A DNA stretch of 64,000 bases from positions 1-64,000 of the forward strand of contig JAQGNY010000048.1 of assembly GCA_028293825.1 (NCBI GenBank), written 5' to 3'. A program made the position numbers and the translations under genes. The DNA is from Verrucomicrobiaceae bacterium (GTDB lineage Bacteria > Pseudomonadota > Gammaproteobacteria > Pseudomonadales > CAMLJR01). Positions within the stretch are counted from its first letter, which is position 1. Each line of letters begins with the position of its first letter. The notes under the pieces were generated by a model, which saw nothing but the letters and a program-made list of their open reading frames with translations, searched no databases and was not told the origin of the DNA. Of the stretch, positions 9,133 to 18,786 are shown in pieces.

Positions 9133-12100
9133 ATGGCGGACGAAAACGGCGCGCAGCAGCCGGCAGCTACAACCAGCGCAATTTTAACTAGCGCAACTAC
9201 AACCGCAATCAAACCGTCGTTTATCGGCGACATTATTGCGGTTATTGATACCAGCGAACCGCAGCGCGAAATTTTTACCGCCATCAATGCCGGTGGTGCC
9301 ACGGCGAGCATCGCGTTTAACGAATCGATGACGCTGACGATGAGCGGCGCTGTCGACGAGCCGAGTTTTCGCCAAGCGCTGGAACAACTCGTGCTGCGTC
9401 ACGATGCATTGCGCGCGACGTTCAACCGTTACGGCACGCAATTTTGCATCCATCGCAAATTAAGCCCGGATTATCACTATATCGATGCAACCGCCGCTGC
9501 CGACGCGGTATTAAAACGCGAACAACAACGTGCAGTGCAACAGCCGTTCGATTTACATCAGGGACCGCTACTTCGCGTCGCGTTAATTAAATTAGCCGAG
9601 CAAAAATTTGCGGCAATCATCACCGCGCATCACATTGTCTGCGACGGTTGGTCGATTGCAGTGTTGCTGGAAGATATCGGTGAGTTGTATTCGGCAGCGG
9701 TTGAGCGTCGTCCTGCGGTGCTCGCACCTGCGACTTACTATCTGCAATATCTGCAGCATTTACGCAGCGACGATTACCGGCAACTGGCGGCGGTCGATGA
9801 AAATTATTGGGTCGAAAAATTTCGCGATTCGCAGCCGATTCTAGATTTGCCCACCGATAATGCGCGGCCGCCACTGCGCACATTTAATTCCAGCCGCTAC
9901 GATCATTTGCTGGCAAAAGAATTAGTCGTCGCCATTAAAAAAGTGGGTGCAGCGAATAAAAGCAGTTTTGTCGCCACGTTATTAGCCGGGTTTTCGATAC
10001 TGCTGTATCGGCTCACCGGGCAAGCAGATGTCGTCATCGGCATGCCCGCAGCAGGGCAATCGATCGAAGGCTTAGATTATCTGGTCGGGCATTGCGTCAA
10101 CACGCTACCGATTCGTTGTCAGCTCGACGCGAAGCAATCGTTCGCCGCTAATTTGCAATCGCTGCGCGATCAATTATTCGAAACCTACGATCACCAGCGT
10201 CTGACGTTTGGCAGCTTGGTGGCGCGCTTAGGTATGCGTCGCGATCCGTCGCGCATTCCGCTGGTGCCGATTCTTTACAATATCGATCAGGGCATTCAAA
10301 GCATGCGCTTCAGCGGGCTTGACGTGCTGGCCACGTCCAATCCGCGCAACTCAGAAAGTTTTGAAATGTTCCTCAACGCCACCGAACGCAACGGCGAAGT
10401 ATTATTGGAATGTCAGTACAACAGCGATCTGTACAGCGCGGCAACCATCGCGCGCTGGATGGCAATTTTTGAAAAACTATTGCGTCAATTTAGCCAAGAG
10501 CCGCAGCGTTCGATCAGCGATTACGACGTCGGCGGCGAAGCCGATGTGCAATTGTGGCAACGTATCAACGCCACCGCGCGCGATTATCCGCGCAGCGCAA
10601 CAGTCCATGAATTATTGTCCGCTGCCGCTGCGAAAAATACGCAAGCGACGGTTAATTTTGCTCAGCAATCGCTAACGCATGCGCAATTAAATCAACGCGC
10701 TGGCCGCATTGCATACACTTTAAATAAAGCGGGTGTCGGCGCAGGCGATTTTGTCGGTATTTGTCTGGATCGTTCGCTCGATATGTTGGCGGCGATGCTC
10801 GGTGTATTGAAAGCTGGCGCCGCTTACGTGCCGCTTGATCCAGAATATCCCGCCGATCGTTTGCAATTAATGATCGACGACTCCGGTTTAAAAACATTGT
10901 TGATGGCCGATGCGTTGCCAGCGGATTTATCGACGCACGCATTGCCGAATGTCATCGATTTAAAAACGATTGCCGTCGACGGCGAAATTTATGCGGCAAC
11001 CGTCGATGCGCAAGCGCCGGCTTACATGATTTATACATCCGGCTCCACCGGCAAGCCGAAAGGCGTTGTCGTTCCGCATCGCACCATCGTTAATTTTCTT
11101 TTCAGCATGGCGGACGAGCCTGGTCTTACTCCAGCCGATCGATTGTTGGCGGTGACCACGATTTCATTCGACATTGCGGTGCTCGAATTATTCTTACCGC
11201 TGTTCGTCGGTGCGCATTTAAGTATCGCCAGTCGCGACGAAACCAAAGACGGGTTTCGTTTACTCGAACGCATTCGCGAGCAGGAAATTACCGCGATGCA
11301 GGCGACGCCCAGCACGTGGCGATTATTGTTTGCAGCCGGTTGGGAGGGCGGCGCCAATTTCAAAGTATTAACCGGCGGCGAAGCGTTGCCGCAAAATCTG
11401 GCCAATGAATTATTAAATAAAGTCGGCAGCGTGTGGAATATGTACGGCCCGACGGAAACCACGATTTGGTCAACGGTGGCACGCGTCGAAATCAATAAAC
11501 CAGTCACGCTCGGGCAACCGATCGCAAATACCGTATTGCGTGTGGTCGATGCCGGCGGTAGCAACGTGGCGCTCGGTGTGGCCGGCGAATTATTAATTGG
11601 CGGCGAAGGTGTTACGCAGGGTTATTGGCGTCGTCCCGATTTAAATATCGAGCGGTTTTTAACGCTCGATGGCACCCGTTTTTATCGCACTGGCGATTTG
11701 GTAAAGCTCGCCGCGAACGGCGATTTGCTGTATCTCGGCCGTATGGATAACCAGGTTAAATTGCGCGGTTATCGCATCGAACTCGGTGAAATCGAAACGC
11801 GGTTGGCGAATCGCGCCGAGATCGCCGAAGCCGCAGTCGTGGTCCAGGATTTTGGTGACGACGATCAGCGGTTAGTTGCGTTTTATCGTCCGCGTCTGCA
11901 AGCGCAAATTACCGTTGCGCAATTGCGCGATCATCTCGCCGCAGCGCTGCCGTCGTTTATGGTTCCGCAGCAATTTATCGAACTCGAAAAATTCCCGCAG
12001 ACACCGAACGGAAAAGTCGATCGCAAAACACTGTCGTCGCCGAACATAGATGCGGCAAATAATACTGCAGCGTCGCCAGCGGCTAATTCCGCTGGCGCAG

Positions 12101-15100
12101 AGTCGGCCGATCCGGTGGTGCTTGAGCATTTCCGCCGCTTTCTAAAACAACCGCAGCTGCATGCCAACGCCGACTTTTTCCAAAACGGCGGCCACTCATT
12201 GCTCGCTATGCGCATGGTGGCGGAAATCAATAACAGCATGAGCGCGCAATTGGCGCTGACCGATTTATTTCAGGCGCCTACCGCTGCGGCGTTATCGGTA
12301 TTGCTCACGCATAAAAATGCCGACCAAGAATTCGCTGAAAAGAAAGTCGCAAATGCATTGCACATTCCGCGCAAAGAAAAACGCGATCGGTTTTTAATGT
12401 CGTTGCAGCAGCGCCGCCTGTGGTATCTCGAGCAATTGGAAAAAACCGGCGTTGAATATAATTTGCCGGCGAGCTGGCGCCTGCGCGGAAAATTAAATGT
12501 CACTGCGCTGCAACAGGCTTTCGATATTTTATTCGCGCGCCACGATGCACTGCGTGTGAGTTTGATCGAAGAGAGCGACGGTTTATTTCAACGCGTGCGA
12601 CCGGCGGTTGCCGGTGTTTTACAAATTCAACTACTGAGCGGCGCGAATGAAAGCGAGCGCCTTGCCGCGCTGCAAATTGAATTGCAGCAGCGCAAAACTT
12701 TCCGCTTCGATTTAGCGAACGACACCTTATTTCAGGCTGTACTTTTCACTGTTGGGCCGGATGATCATGTGCTTTTTGTGCTTGTACACCATGCGGTTTT
12801 CGACGGCTGGTCCTTCGATATTTTACTGGCGGAGCTCGCAGAGAGTTACAACGCGGCGCTGGTCGGACGCGCGCCACAGCTGCCGGAATTACCGGTGCAG
12901 TACGGCGATTTTTCAGAGTGGATGCGTCAGCGCACCGAAGCCAGCGACGGCACGGATTTAAATTATTGGCTGCAACATCTCGCCGGTGATTTGCCTGTGC
13001 TCGATTTGCCGTGCGGTGGCGAGCGGCCGGAGTTTCAGGAGCATCGCGGCAGCGCGCTGGATTTCGTTTTCGATGTCGATGCGATGGCGCGGTTGCGCGA
13101 TTTCGCGCGCCAGCAAGGCGTCACGTTGTACATGGTGATGATGGCCATCTATAAAGTGCTGCTGTGGCGCTACAGCGGCCAGCGCGACATTATTGTCGGC
13201 ACGCCGATTTCGGGACGCAATTTCACTGAAATTAACGATCTGATCGGATTTTTCGTCAACGCATTAACGCTGCGCGATCAGTTGGAGCCAGCACAGTCGT
13301 TCGTTGAATTTTTGCAGCAAGTCAAACAAACCTGTTTAAACGGCTTCGCGCATCAGGAAGTGCCGTTTGAACAGTTAGTCGAAAAATTAAATCCGCTGCG
13401 CGATTCCAGCCGCTCGCCGATTTTCCAAGTAATGCTGATGTATCAGGACATCAGCAACCGCACCGAAGTGTTCGAAGGCATCACGCGCGAGCAAGTCAAT
13501 GTCGATCGCCCCGGTGTGCAAACCGATCTGGATTTCTGGCTGAAATGGGACGGTAAAACGATGGCTGCAGGCTTCGAATACGACCGCGATATTCTGTCTC
13601 CCGAAACAGTTGAGGCAATGCGTGCGGATTTCAGCGCGCTGGTGCAGCGTGTGCCCGAGATGGCTGCAGCTTCGGTATGGGCGCTGGCCGATATGCCGAA
13701 TGCCGGCGTGCAGCACGCGCTCGGTGCGTTGAATGACACCGCTACCGATCTGCCTGCCGATGCGCTGATTCACCGCTTGTTCGAGCAACAGGTCGAACGC
13801 ACGCCGGATGCCATCGCCACCCGTTACCGCAATATTCGGCTCAGCTACGCCGAGCTCAATGCGCGCGCGAATCGGATCGCGAATTGGTTGGATCAGAACG
13901 GCATAAAACCGGGTGCGATGATTGGTGTCGCGCTGGCGCCGTCGTCATGGCTGCAGCCGGTATTGCTCGCGGTGTTGAAGCACGGCAGCACCTATGTGCC
14001 GATCGATCCGCAATTCCCGCTGGAGCGCATTCGCTACATGATCGACAATTCCGGGCTCGCGCTGCTGATTTGCGACGATGCGCTGGATAGTCAATTAGTG
14101 GCCGGCACTGAAGCGGCAGTCATTCATCTGGAGGCATTGAGCAAGGCGATAGCTGCAAACGACATCGCCAATTTAAATCGAGCCATCGCTGCGGAAAGCC
14201 CGGCCTATGTGATTTACACCTCGGGCTCGACCGGCTTGCCGAAGGGTGTGGTGGTAAACCATCGCGGCGTGACTAATTATTTATTGTCGATGGCGAAGCG
14301 ACCGGGTTTCACCGCGACCGATTGCATTTTGGCGGTGACGACGCTGTCGTTCGATATCGCTGTGACGGAGTTGTTTCTGCCATTGATCTGCGGCGGCAAC
14401 AGCGTGTTGGTCGACCGCGATGTTGCTACCGATGGCGATTTGCTGCGCGAAATTATCGAAACCAATGGCATCACGTTGTTGCAGGCAACACCGTCGTCGT
14501 GGCGCTTGCTGTTAGGCGCCGGTTGGACCGGCGACCGTAGCTTTCGTGCGCTATGCGGCGGCGAAGCGCTGCCGCCGGAATTGATTCATCAATTACTGCC
14601 GAAAGTGGGCGAGCTGTGGAACGTGTATGGACCGACCGAAACTACGGTCTGGTCCACCGCCTATCATGTCCGGAGTGTCGAGGACGCCGGTGTAATCGGT
14701 ACGCCGCTGGCGAACACTAGTTGCTTCATTCTCAACGAACAGCAGCAGTTGGTACCGATCGGTGTGGTCGGCGAACTGTGCATTGGCGGTGCTGGCGTGG
14801 CGGCGGGTTATTTGAATCGCCCCGATCTGACGGCCGAGCGATTCATCGATAACCCTTTTGGCGATGGCAAGCTTTATCGCACCGGCGATATGGCGCAATT
14901 GCGCGCCGACGGTTTACTGCGTTATCAGGGGCGCAGCGATCACCAAGTCAAAGTGCGTGGTTATCGCATTGAGCTCGGCGAAATCGAATCCGCGCTGGCG
15001 CAATATCCGGCCATAACGCAGGCCATTGTGATCGCACGCGAATTTCAGCCCGGTGATTATCGCCTCGTCGCTTATGTGGTCGCGAAAAAAGACGAGCCAC

Positions 15101-15636
15101 TCGTAGTCACCGAATTGCGCAAATTCCTGCGCGATTATTTGCCGAGCTACATGTTGCCGCAGCATGTGGTTGCGCTCGATGCCTTGCCAATGACGCCGAA
15201 CTTGAAGGTGGATCGCAAAGCGTTGCCAGAGCCGGTTATCGAGGTCGATGCCGAAGCGCGCCTGCCAACCACAGAGAACGAATTATTAATCGCGGCAATT
15301 TGGTGTGAAGCGCTGCAAGTTGAGCGCGTGGTGCTCGAGGATAATTTCTTCGACAGCGGCGGACATTCGCTGACGGCGGTCGATGCGATCCGGCGCGTCT
15401 ATCAACAAACCGGGCATCGCTTTGAAGTGCGTGAATTCATCATGGAAACGCTGGAGCAGCTGGCGGCGAAGCTCGATCGCGGCGCGGCTCCGGCGGCGGG
15501 TTTAGCTGAAAGTGGGACTGGGGGTGCGGCCGTGAATGGGGCTACGAGTTCGCCGTTTTCCGCGCCCGTCGAGGCCGAAAACGGCCGGGGAGTGTTGGGG
15601 CGATTTATGCGAAAATTTTCGGGTAAGGGCCCATAG
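9133..15636 (+). CDS. Two-module NRPS: C-A-PCP-C-A-PCP
   Basis: The chosen start is the ATG at 9133 (2167 residues), preceded by a GGGAAG ribosome-binding site; an in-frame TTG at 9115 is less likely. Domains: C1 with HHIVCDG (His166-His167), A1, PCP Ser1022 in GGHSL, C2 with HHAVFDG (His1219-His1220), A2, PCP Ser2079 in GGHSL, then a Gly/Ala/Ser-rich tail. Pocket residues read by eye are DILQLGMIWK for A1, close to the known glycine code, and DITQLGVVWK for A2, glycine-like but with Thr at position 239. There are no epimerase, methyltransferase, thioesterase or reductase domains. It follows the first megasynthase by 163 bp on the same strand and begins with a C domain, as expected if it accepts the aminated acyl chain from that protein. 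How the product is released is unclear. Confidence 0.92.
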   Translation: MADENGAQQPAATTSAILTSATTTAIKPSFIGDIIAVIDTSEPQREIFTAINAGGATASIAFNESMTLTMSGAVDEPSFRQALEQLVLRHDALRATFNRYGTQFCIHRKLSPDYHYIDATAAADAVLKREQQRAVQQPFDLHQGPLLRVALIKLAEQKFAAIITAHHIVCDGWSIAVLLEDIGELYSAAVERRPAVLAPATYYLQYLQHLRSDDYRQLAAVDENYWVEKFRDSQPILDLPTDNARPPLRTFNSSRYDHLLAKELVVAIKKVGAANKSSFVATLLAGFSILLYRLTGQADVVIGMPAAGQSIEGLDYLVGHCVNTLPIRCQLDAKQSFAANLQSLRDQLFETYDHQRLTFGSLVARLGMRRDPSRIPLVPILYNIDQGIQSMRFSGLDVLATSNPRNSESFEMFLNATERNGEVLLECQYNSDLYSAATIARWMAIFEKLLRQFSQEPQRSISDYDVGGEADVQLWQRINATARDYPRSATVHELLSAAAAKNTQATVNFAQQSLTHAQLNQRAGRIAYTLNKAGVGAGDFVGICLDRSLDMLAAMLGVLKAGAAYVPLDPEYPADRLQLMIDDSGLKTLLMADALPADLSTHALPNVIDLKTIAVDGEIYAATVDAQAPAYMIYTSGSTGKPKGVVVPHRTIVNFLFSMADEPGLTPADRLLAVTTISFDIAVLELFLPLFVGAHLSIASRDETKDGFRLLERIREQEITAMQATPSTWRLLFAAGWEGGANFKVLTGGEALPQNLANELLNKVGSVWNMYGPTETTIWSTVARVEINKPVTLGQPIANTVLRVVDAGGSNVALGVAGELLIGGEGVTQGYWRRPDLNIERFLTLDGTRFYRTGDLVKLAANGDLLYLGRMDNQVKLRGYRIELGEIETRLANRAEIAEAAVVVQDFGDDDQRLVAFYRPRLQAQITVAQLRDHLAAALPSFMVPQQFIELEKFPQTPNGKVDRKTLSSPNIDAANNTAASPAANSAGAESADPVVLEHFRRFLKQPQLHANADFFQNGGHSLLAMRMVAEINNSMSAQLALTDLFQAPTAAALSVLLTHKNADQEFAEKKVANALHIPRKEKRDRFLMSLQQRRLWYLEQLEKTGVEYNLPASWRLRGKLNVTALQQAFDILFARHDALRVSLIEESDGLFQRVRPAVAGVLQIQLLSGANESERLAALQIELQQRKTFRFDLANDTLFQAVLFTVGPDDHVLFVLVHHAVFDGWSFDILLAELAESYNAALVGRAPQLPELPVQYGDFSEWMRQRTEASDGTDLNYWLQHLAGDLPVLDLPCGGERPEFQEHRGSALDFVFDVDAMARLRDFARQQGVTLYMVMMAIYKVLLWRYSGQRDIIVGTPISGRNFTEINDLIGFFVNALTLRDQLEPAQSFVEFLQQVKQTCLNGFAHQEVPFEQLVEKLNPLRDSSRSPIFQVMLMYQDISNRTEVFEGITREQVNVDRPGVQTDLDFWLKWDGKTMAAGFEYDRDILSPETVEAMRADFSALVQRVPEMAAASVWALADMPNAGVQHALGALNDTATDLPADALIHRLFEQQVERTPDAIATRYRNIRLSYAELNARANRIANWLDQNGIKPGAMIGVALAPSSWLQPVLLAVLKHGSTYVPIDPQFPLERIRYMIDNSGLALLICDDALDSQLVAGTEAAVIHLEALSKAIAANDIANLNRAIAAESPAYVIYTSGSTGLPKGVVVNHRGVTNYLLSMAKRPGFTATDCILAVTTLSFDIAVTELFLPLICGGNSVLVDRDVATDGDLLREIIETNGITLLQATPSSWRLLLGAGWTGDRSFRALCGGEALPPELIHQLLPKVGELWNVYGPTETTVWSTAYHVRSVEDAGVIGTPLANTSCFILNEQQQLVPIGVVGELCIGGAGVAAGYLNRPDLTAERFIDNPFGDGKLYRTGDMAQLRADGLLRYQGRSDHQVKVRGYRIELGEIESALAQYPAITQAIVIAREFQPGDYRLVAYVVAKKDEPLVVTELRKFLRDYLPSYMLPQHVVALDALPMTPNLKVDRKALPEPVIEVDAEARLPTTENELLIAAIWCEALQVERVVLEDNFFDSGGHSLTAVDAIRRVYQQTGHRFEVREFIMETLEQLAAKLDRGAAPAAGLAESGTGGAAVNGATSSPFSAPVEAENGRGVLGRFMRKFSGKGP

Positions 15637-15755
15637 CCGGGTTTACTGCAGCGCTGCTGGTTGAGGGTGTTGGTTCAATGATAGAGTCGCGAGCGCGCCA
15701 AATTGGACGGTAGGATACACAGGCTCATGCTAAACAAAGAGATAAGGAAACAATC

Positions 15756-16394
15756 ATGACTTTTTTTCTCGACATGCGATTTTTAAAAGTAGCGGCTGTA
15801 GCTCTGACCACCGCATTGTTAGGCGCTTGCGCGGTTGAACATCTTGAGGCCGGCCCGCCGCCGACAATCAACGAGTTTGCGACCGATACCAATTACCGTA
15901 TCGGTGTCGGCGATGAGTTGCATGTGCAGGTGTGGCGTAACGACGAATTGTCGGCCAAAGTGCCGGTACGTCCGGATGGAAAAATATCGTCGCCATTAGT
16001 TGGAGATATCACCGCGGCGGGTTTATCCACGCAAGAGCTGGCCAAAGCAATTACCGAAAAGCTGGGCAATTACGTGCGCAATCCCGAAGTGACTGTCATC
16101 GTCACCAATCCAGCCAGTGCTGATTTTCTGCGGCGTGTGCGCGTAACCGGCGCGGTGCGTACGCCAGTGACGGTGACTTTTCGCCAAGGTATGACGGTGT
16201 TGGATGTGGTGTTGCAGGCGGGCGGTTTAACCGAGTTTGCCTCACCGGGACGCGCTCGTTTGTATCGCACAGTTGAAGGCCGCACTAAGATTTATCCGGT
16301 CGATCTCGATGCGGTTCTGCAAAAAGGCGATCTGCGCACCAACTACACTCTGTATCCGTCTGATGTCGTGACGGTTCCCGAAAGAAGTTTCTAA
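15756..16394 (+). CDS. Wza-like polysaccharide export lipoprotein, XrtA/PEP-CTERM system type
   Basis: This 212-residue protein has a lipoprotein signal peptide with the lipobox LGAC (Cys25). A poly_export domain follows (about 45-120, IGVGDELHVQVWRNDELS), then an SLBB-like domain (about 125-205, VRVTGAVRTPVTVTFRQG). Family members form the outer-membrane channel for capsule or exopolysaccharide export. The length suits the short PEP-CTERM-locus version, which lacks the large C-terminal part of Wza. The ATG at 15756 has an AAGGAAA ribosome-binding site; an in-frame ATG at 15774 is possible. It opens a tight plus-strand operon with the chain-length and kinase-like genes and lies 119 bp after the NRPS stop, so the two regions could share transcription. 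Confidence 0.9.
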   Translation: MTFFLDMRFLKVAAVALTTALLGACAVEHLEAGPPPTINEFATDTNYRIGVGDELHVQVWRNDELSAKVPVRPDGKISSPLVGDITAAGLSTQELAKAITEKLGNYVRNPEVTVIVTNPASADFLRRVRVTGAVRTPVTVTFRQGMTVLDVVLQAGGLTEFASPGRARLYRTVEGRTKIYPVDLDAVLQKGDLRTNYTLYPSDVVTVPERSF

Positions 16395-16416
16395 GTTTTT
16401 TGCAGCGGAGTTCTCA

Positions 16417-17940
16417 ATGCAAACGTCGTTGCCGGAGCAATGGGCTAACGCCATCCTTAAAGAACTCAATCAACACAAAGGCAAAGTTGTGGTGTGCTTT
16501 GCCTTTGTAATTTGTATTGTGGTGATAGCAGGATTCTTGTGGCCGAAAAAATACGAAGCATCAACAATTGTTTTTGCTGACGATCAAAACATTATTAAGC
16601 CGTTGTTGGCAGGTCAGGCTGAGGTCACACGCCTGACCGAAAACGATCAGCTGTTAGCAGTACAGCAACGCATAACCTCGAACAATATTATGGAGCAGGT
16701 GCTGCTCGAGGCTAAGTTGGTCGACAACATCAATGATAAATACTCATTACAGCCGAAAATTCGCGCGCTAATTAATGGATTGAAAATCGATCAAGCCGGC
16801 CGCAATCGCATAAAGATTTCCTTTCGCGACAAAGATGCGAGCAAGGCCTACATAGTGACTTCCGCAATTACGAATGTGTTTATTCGCGACAGCGCTCGTA
16901 CTAAGCGCGAGGAGAGCGGCGAAGCCTATACATTTATCGATAACCAAGTGAAAACGTACAAGGATCAATTACAGTCTGCTGAGGATAAGCTCAAAGAATT
17001 CCGAACTGCGAATCCTGGCGCGAGTGATGGCACCGGCTCGAACCGCGTTGGGGATTTTCGCACCTCGATTGAAAGCCTGACGCTTGACTTGCAGGTGGCG
17101 CGCGCGCGCCGCAATGAATTAGCGCAGCAGATATCGCATGAAGGCCAATTCATTGCGCAGAGCTACAAGGCGGATGTGTATCGCAATGCGTTGACGCAGG
17201 CGCAGGCGAAGCTCGATACCCTGCGTTTGAGCTATCAGGAGACATATCCGGATATCGTATCGCTCAAACAACAAATCGAAGATTTGCGGCGATCGATCAC
17301 CCAGGCCGAAGGCGAACCATCGAAGGGCAATGATCGCAGCAGCGCCGCTAATCCGGTTTATCAAAAAATTAAATCTGATTTGTCCGACGCCGAAGTCAAT
17401 GTAAAAACATTGGAGCTGAAATTAGATTCCTCGCGGCGAATGCTTGATGGCGAGATGTCGAACTCGAAACAAAATGCGGAATATCAAGCTCAGCTGGCCG
17501 AGCTGTCGCGCGATTACAATGTCACGAAGCAGATTTACGAAGATTTGTTGGAGCGCAAAGAAAAAGCGCGCATGTCAGTGGCGCTCGATGTGCAGGGGCA
17601 GGGTTTAAATTACCGCATTCAAGAGCCGCCGGTTTTTCCGACCGCGCCGGTAGGTCTGCGCTTTATTCACTTTTATCTCGCCGCACCGATATTGGGTTTC
17701 TTAATTCCGATCGGTTTATTGATCGCCTACATTCAGCTCGATCCACGCGTTCGATTTGTTGATCGGATGGAGCTTGTATTGCCAGCCTCTGTGCAAGTCA
17801 TCATGGTGGTGCCGCATATGTCAACATCGATGGCCAAGCGTATGGCCCGCGCGGAATGGAATTACTTGGCGATTTTCATCGCCGTTGTGTTGGCGGCCTA
17901 TGCAATTGTCGCTGTCGTACGCTTATCGGGATTGGTGTAA
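16417..17940 (+). CDS. Wzz-like polysaccharide chain-length determinant, XrtA/PEP-CTERM locus type
   Basis: This 507-residue inner-membrane polysaccharide co-polymerase has an N-terminal membrane segment (about 24-42), a large periplasmic region with long coiled-coil stretches (about 170-390), a second membrane segment (about 420-440) and a third at the C-terminus (about 481-502). The layout fits the XrtA-system chain-length family. A GGAG ribosome-binding site lies 6 bases before the ATG. Its last codon overlaps the start of the next gene by one base (TAATG), implying translational coupling with the kinase-like partner. It presumably links the polymerase to the export lipoprotein encoded just upstream and sets chain length. 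Confidence 0.9.
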   Translation: MQTSLPEQWANAILKELNQHKGKVVVCFAFVICIVVIAGFLWPKKYEASTIVFADDQNIIKPLLAGQAEVTRLTENDQLLAVQQRITSNNIMEQVLLEAKLVDNINDKYSLQPKIRALINGLKIDQAGRNRIKISFRDKDASKAYIVTSAITNVFIRDSARTKREESGEAYTFIDNQVKTYKDQLQSAEDKLKEFRTANPGASDGTGSNRVGDFRTSIESLTLDLQVARARRNELAQQISHEGQFIAQSYKADVYRNALTQAQAKLDTLRLSYQETYPDIVSLKQQIEDLRRSITQAEGEPSKGNDRSSAANPVYQKIKSDLSDAEVNVKTLELKLDSSRRMLDGEMSNSKQNAEYQAQLAELSRDYNVTKQIYEDLLERKEKARMSVALDVQGQGLNYRIQEPPVFPTAPVGLRFIHFYLAAPILGFLIPIGLLIAYIQLDPRVRFVDRMELVLPASVQVIMVVPHMSTSMAKRMARAEWNYLAIFIAVVLAAYAIVAVVRLSGLV

Positions 17941-18734
17941 TGGCTTCCGAAGACAAAGACAATCCGTTGGTATTGCGTCCGGTATTAGACCGGCCGGGTA
18001 CCAATGTGCTGAACCTCGGCGCCAAGCCGCCGATGGAAGAAGAAGACGAAGCGCGCGAAAAAATTCGCCGCATGGCTGAGGTCAGCTGGCTTAATTATTC
18101 CGAGCTGGAAGAGTTCAAAATTATTCACCCAGGCATGCGCCAACCGAAAGTCTTGAATGCATTTCGCGAGCTGCGTACGAATTTATACAAGCTGGCCGAA
18201 GGCAAAGAAAACTTTGTACTGATGGTCACTTCAGTGGCGCCCGAGGGTGGGGCTAGTTTTATCAGCATGAATCTCGGCGCGGTGATTGCACTCGATGAAA
18301 GCAAAACGTCGATCGTGGTGGATTGCAATGTATACGACCCGTCGCTGCATCGTATTCTGCCAGTCGAGCCCGATTTCGGTTTGGTCGACTATTTGGAAAA
18401 CGTCACGCTCGAATTAAAAGACGTGATTTATTCGACGGGTATTCGCCGCATGCGGATGATTCCCGCCGGCAGTCGGCGTCAGCCTGGTACCGAATTTTTT
18501 ACGTCGACGCGAATGAAACGCTTCGTCACCGAGTTGCGCACGCGTTATCGCGACCGCTATGTCATTGTCGATGCGCCTTCGCTTGGCAGCAGCGCCGATG
18601 CGCGAATTTTGGCGGAAATGTGCGACTACGTTTTATTGGTAGTGCCGTCGGGTCGCGTTAATGAAGCCCAAATTGCGGCCAGCATAGAAGCAGTCGGCGA
18701 GAGCAAGCTTGCTGGCGTGATATTCAACAATTGA
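17940..18734 (+). CDS. CpsD/CapB-type tyrosine-kinase homologue with degenerate ATP site
   Basis: The ATG at 17940 overlaps the previous stop (TAATG) and gives 264 residues. The fold matches bacterial tyrosine kinases of exopolysaccharide loci: LNAFRELRTNL, a Walker A region at about 97-106, a Walker A' strand at 124-129 (SIVVDC) and a Walker B-like strand at 207-212 (YVIVDA). However, the Walker A reads TSVAPEGGAS where the family has T-S-x-x-P-G-E-G-K-S, so the ATP-binding lysine is replaced by Ala105. The protein stops at LAGVIFNN with no C-terminal tyrosine cluster. It is therefore probably not an active autokinase and may act as a structural partner of the chain-length protein. The operon position is the usual one for the XrtA-associated kinase. 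Confidence 0.85.
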   Translation: MASEDKDNPLVLRPVLDRPGTNVLNLGAKPPMEEEDEAREKIRRMAEVSWLNYSELEEFKIIHPGMRQPKVLNAFRELRTNLYKLAEGKENFVLMVTSVAPEGGASFISMNLGAVIALDESKTSIVVDCNVYDPSLHRILPVEPDFGLVDYLENVTLELKDVIYSTGIRRMRMIPAGSRRQPGTEFFTSTRMKRFVTELRTRYRDRYVIVDAPSLGSSADARILAEMCDYVLLVVPSGRVNEAQIAASIEAVGESKLAGVIFNN

Positions 18735-18786
18735 TTTTTTGTTTTAAATTATTTTTTAAGCGCGACAGCAGGCGAGAGATTTCGGA

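Noticed and set aside
15637..15755. Search for a sigma54 (PrsR-dependent) promoter before the export operon and in other intergenic regions
   Set aside because: No convincing TGGCAC-N5-TTGC or GG-N10-GC element was found. A near match in 32488-32887 had the wrong spacing.
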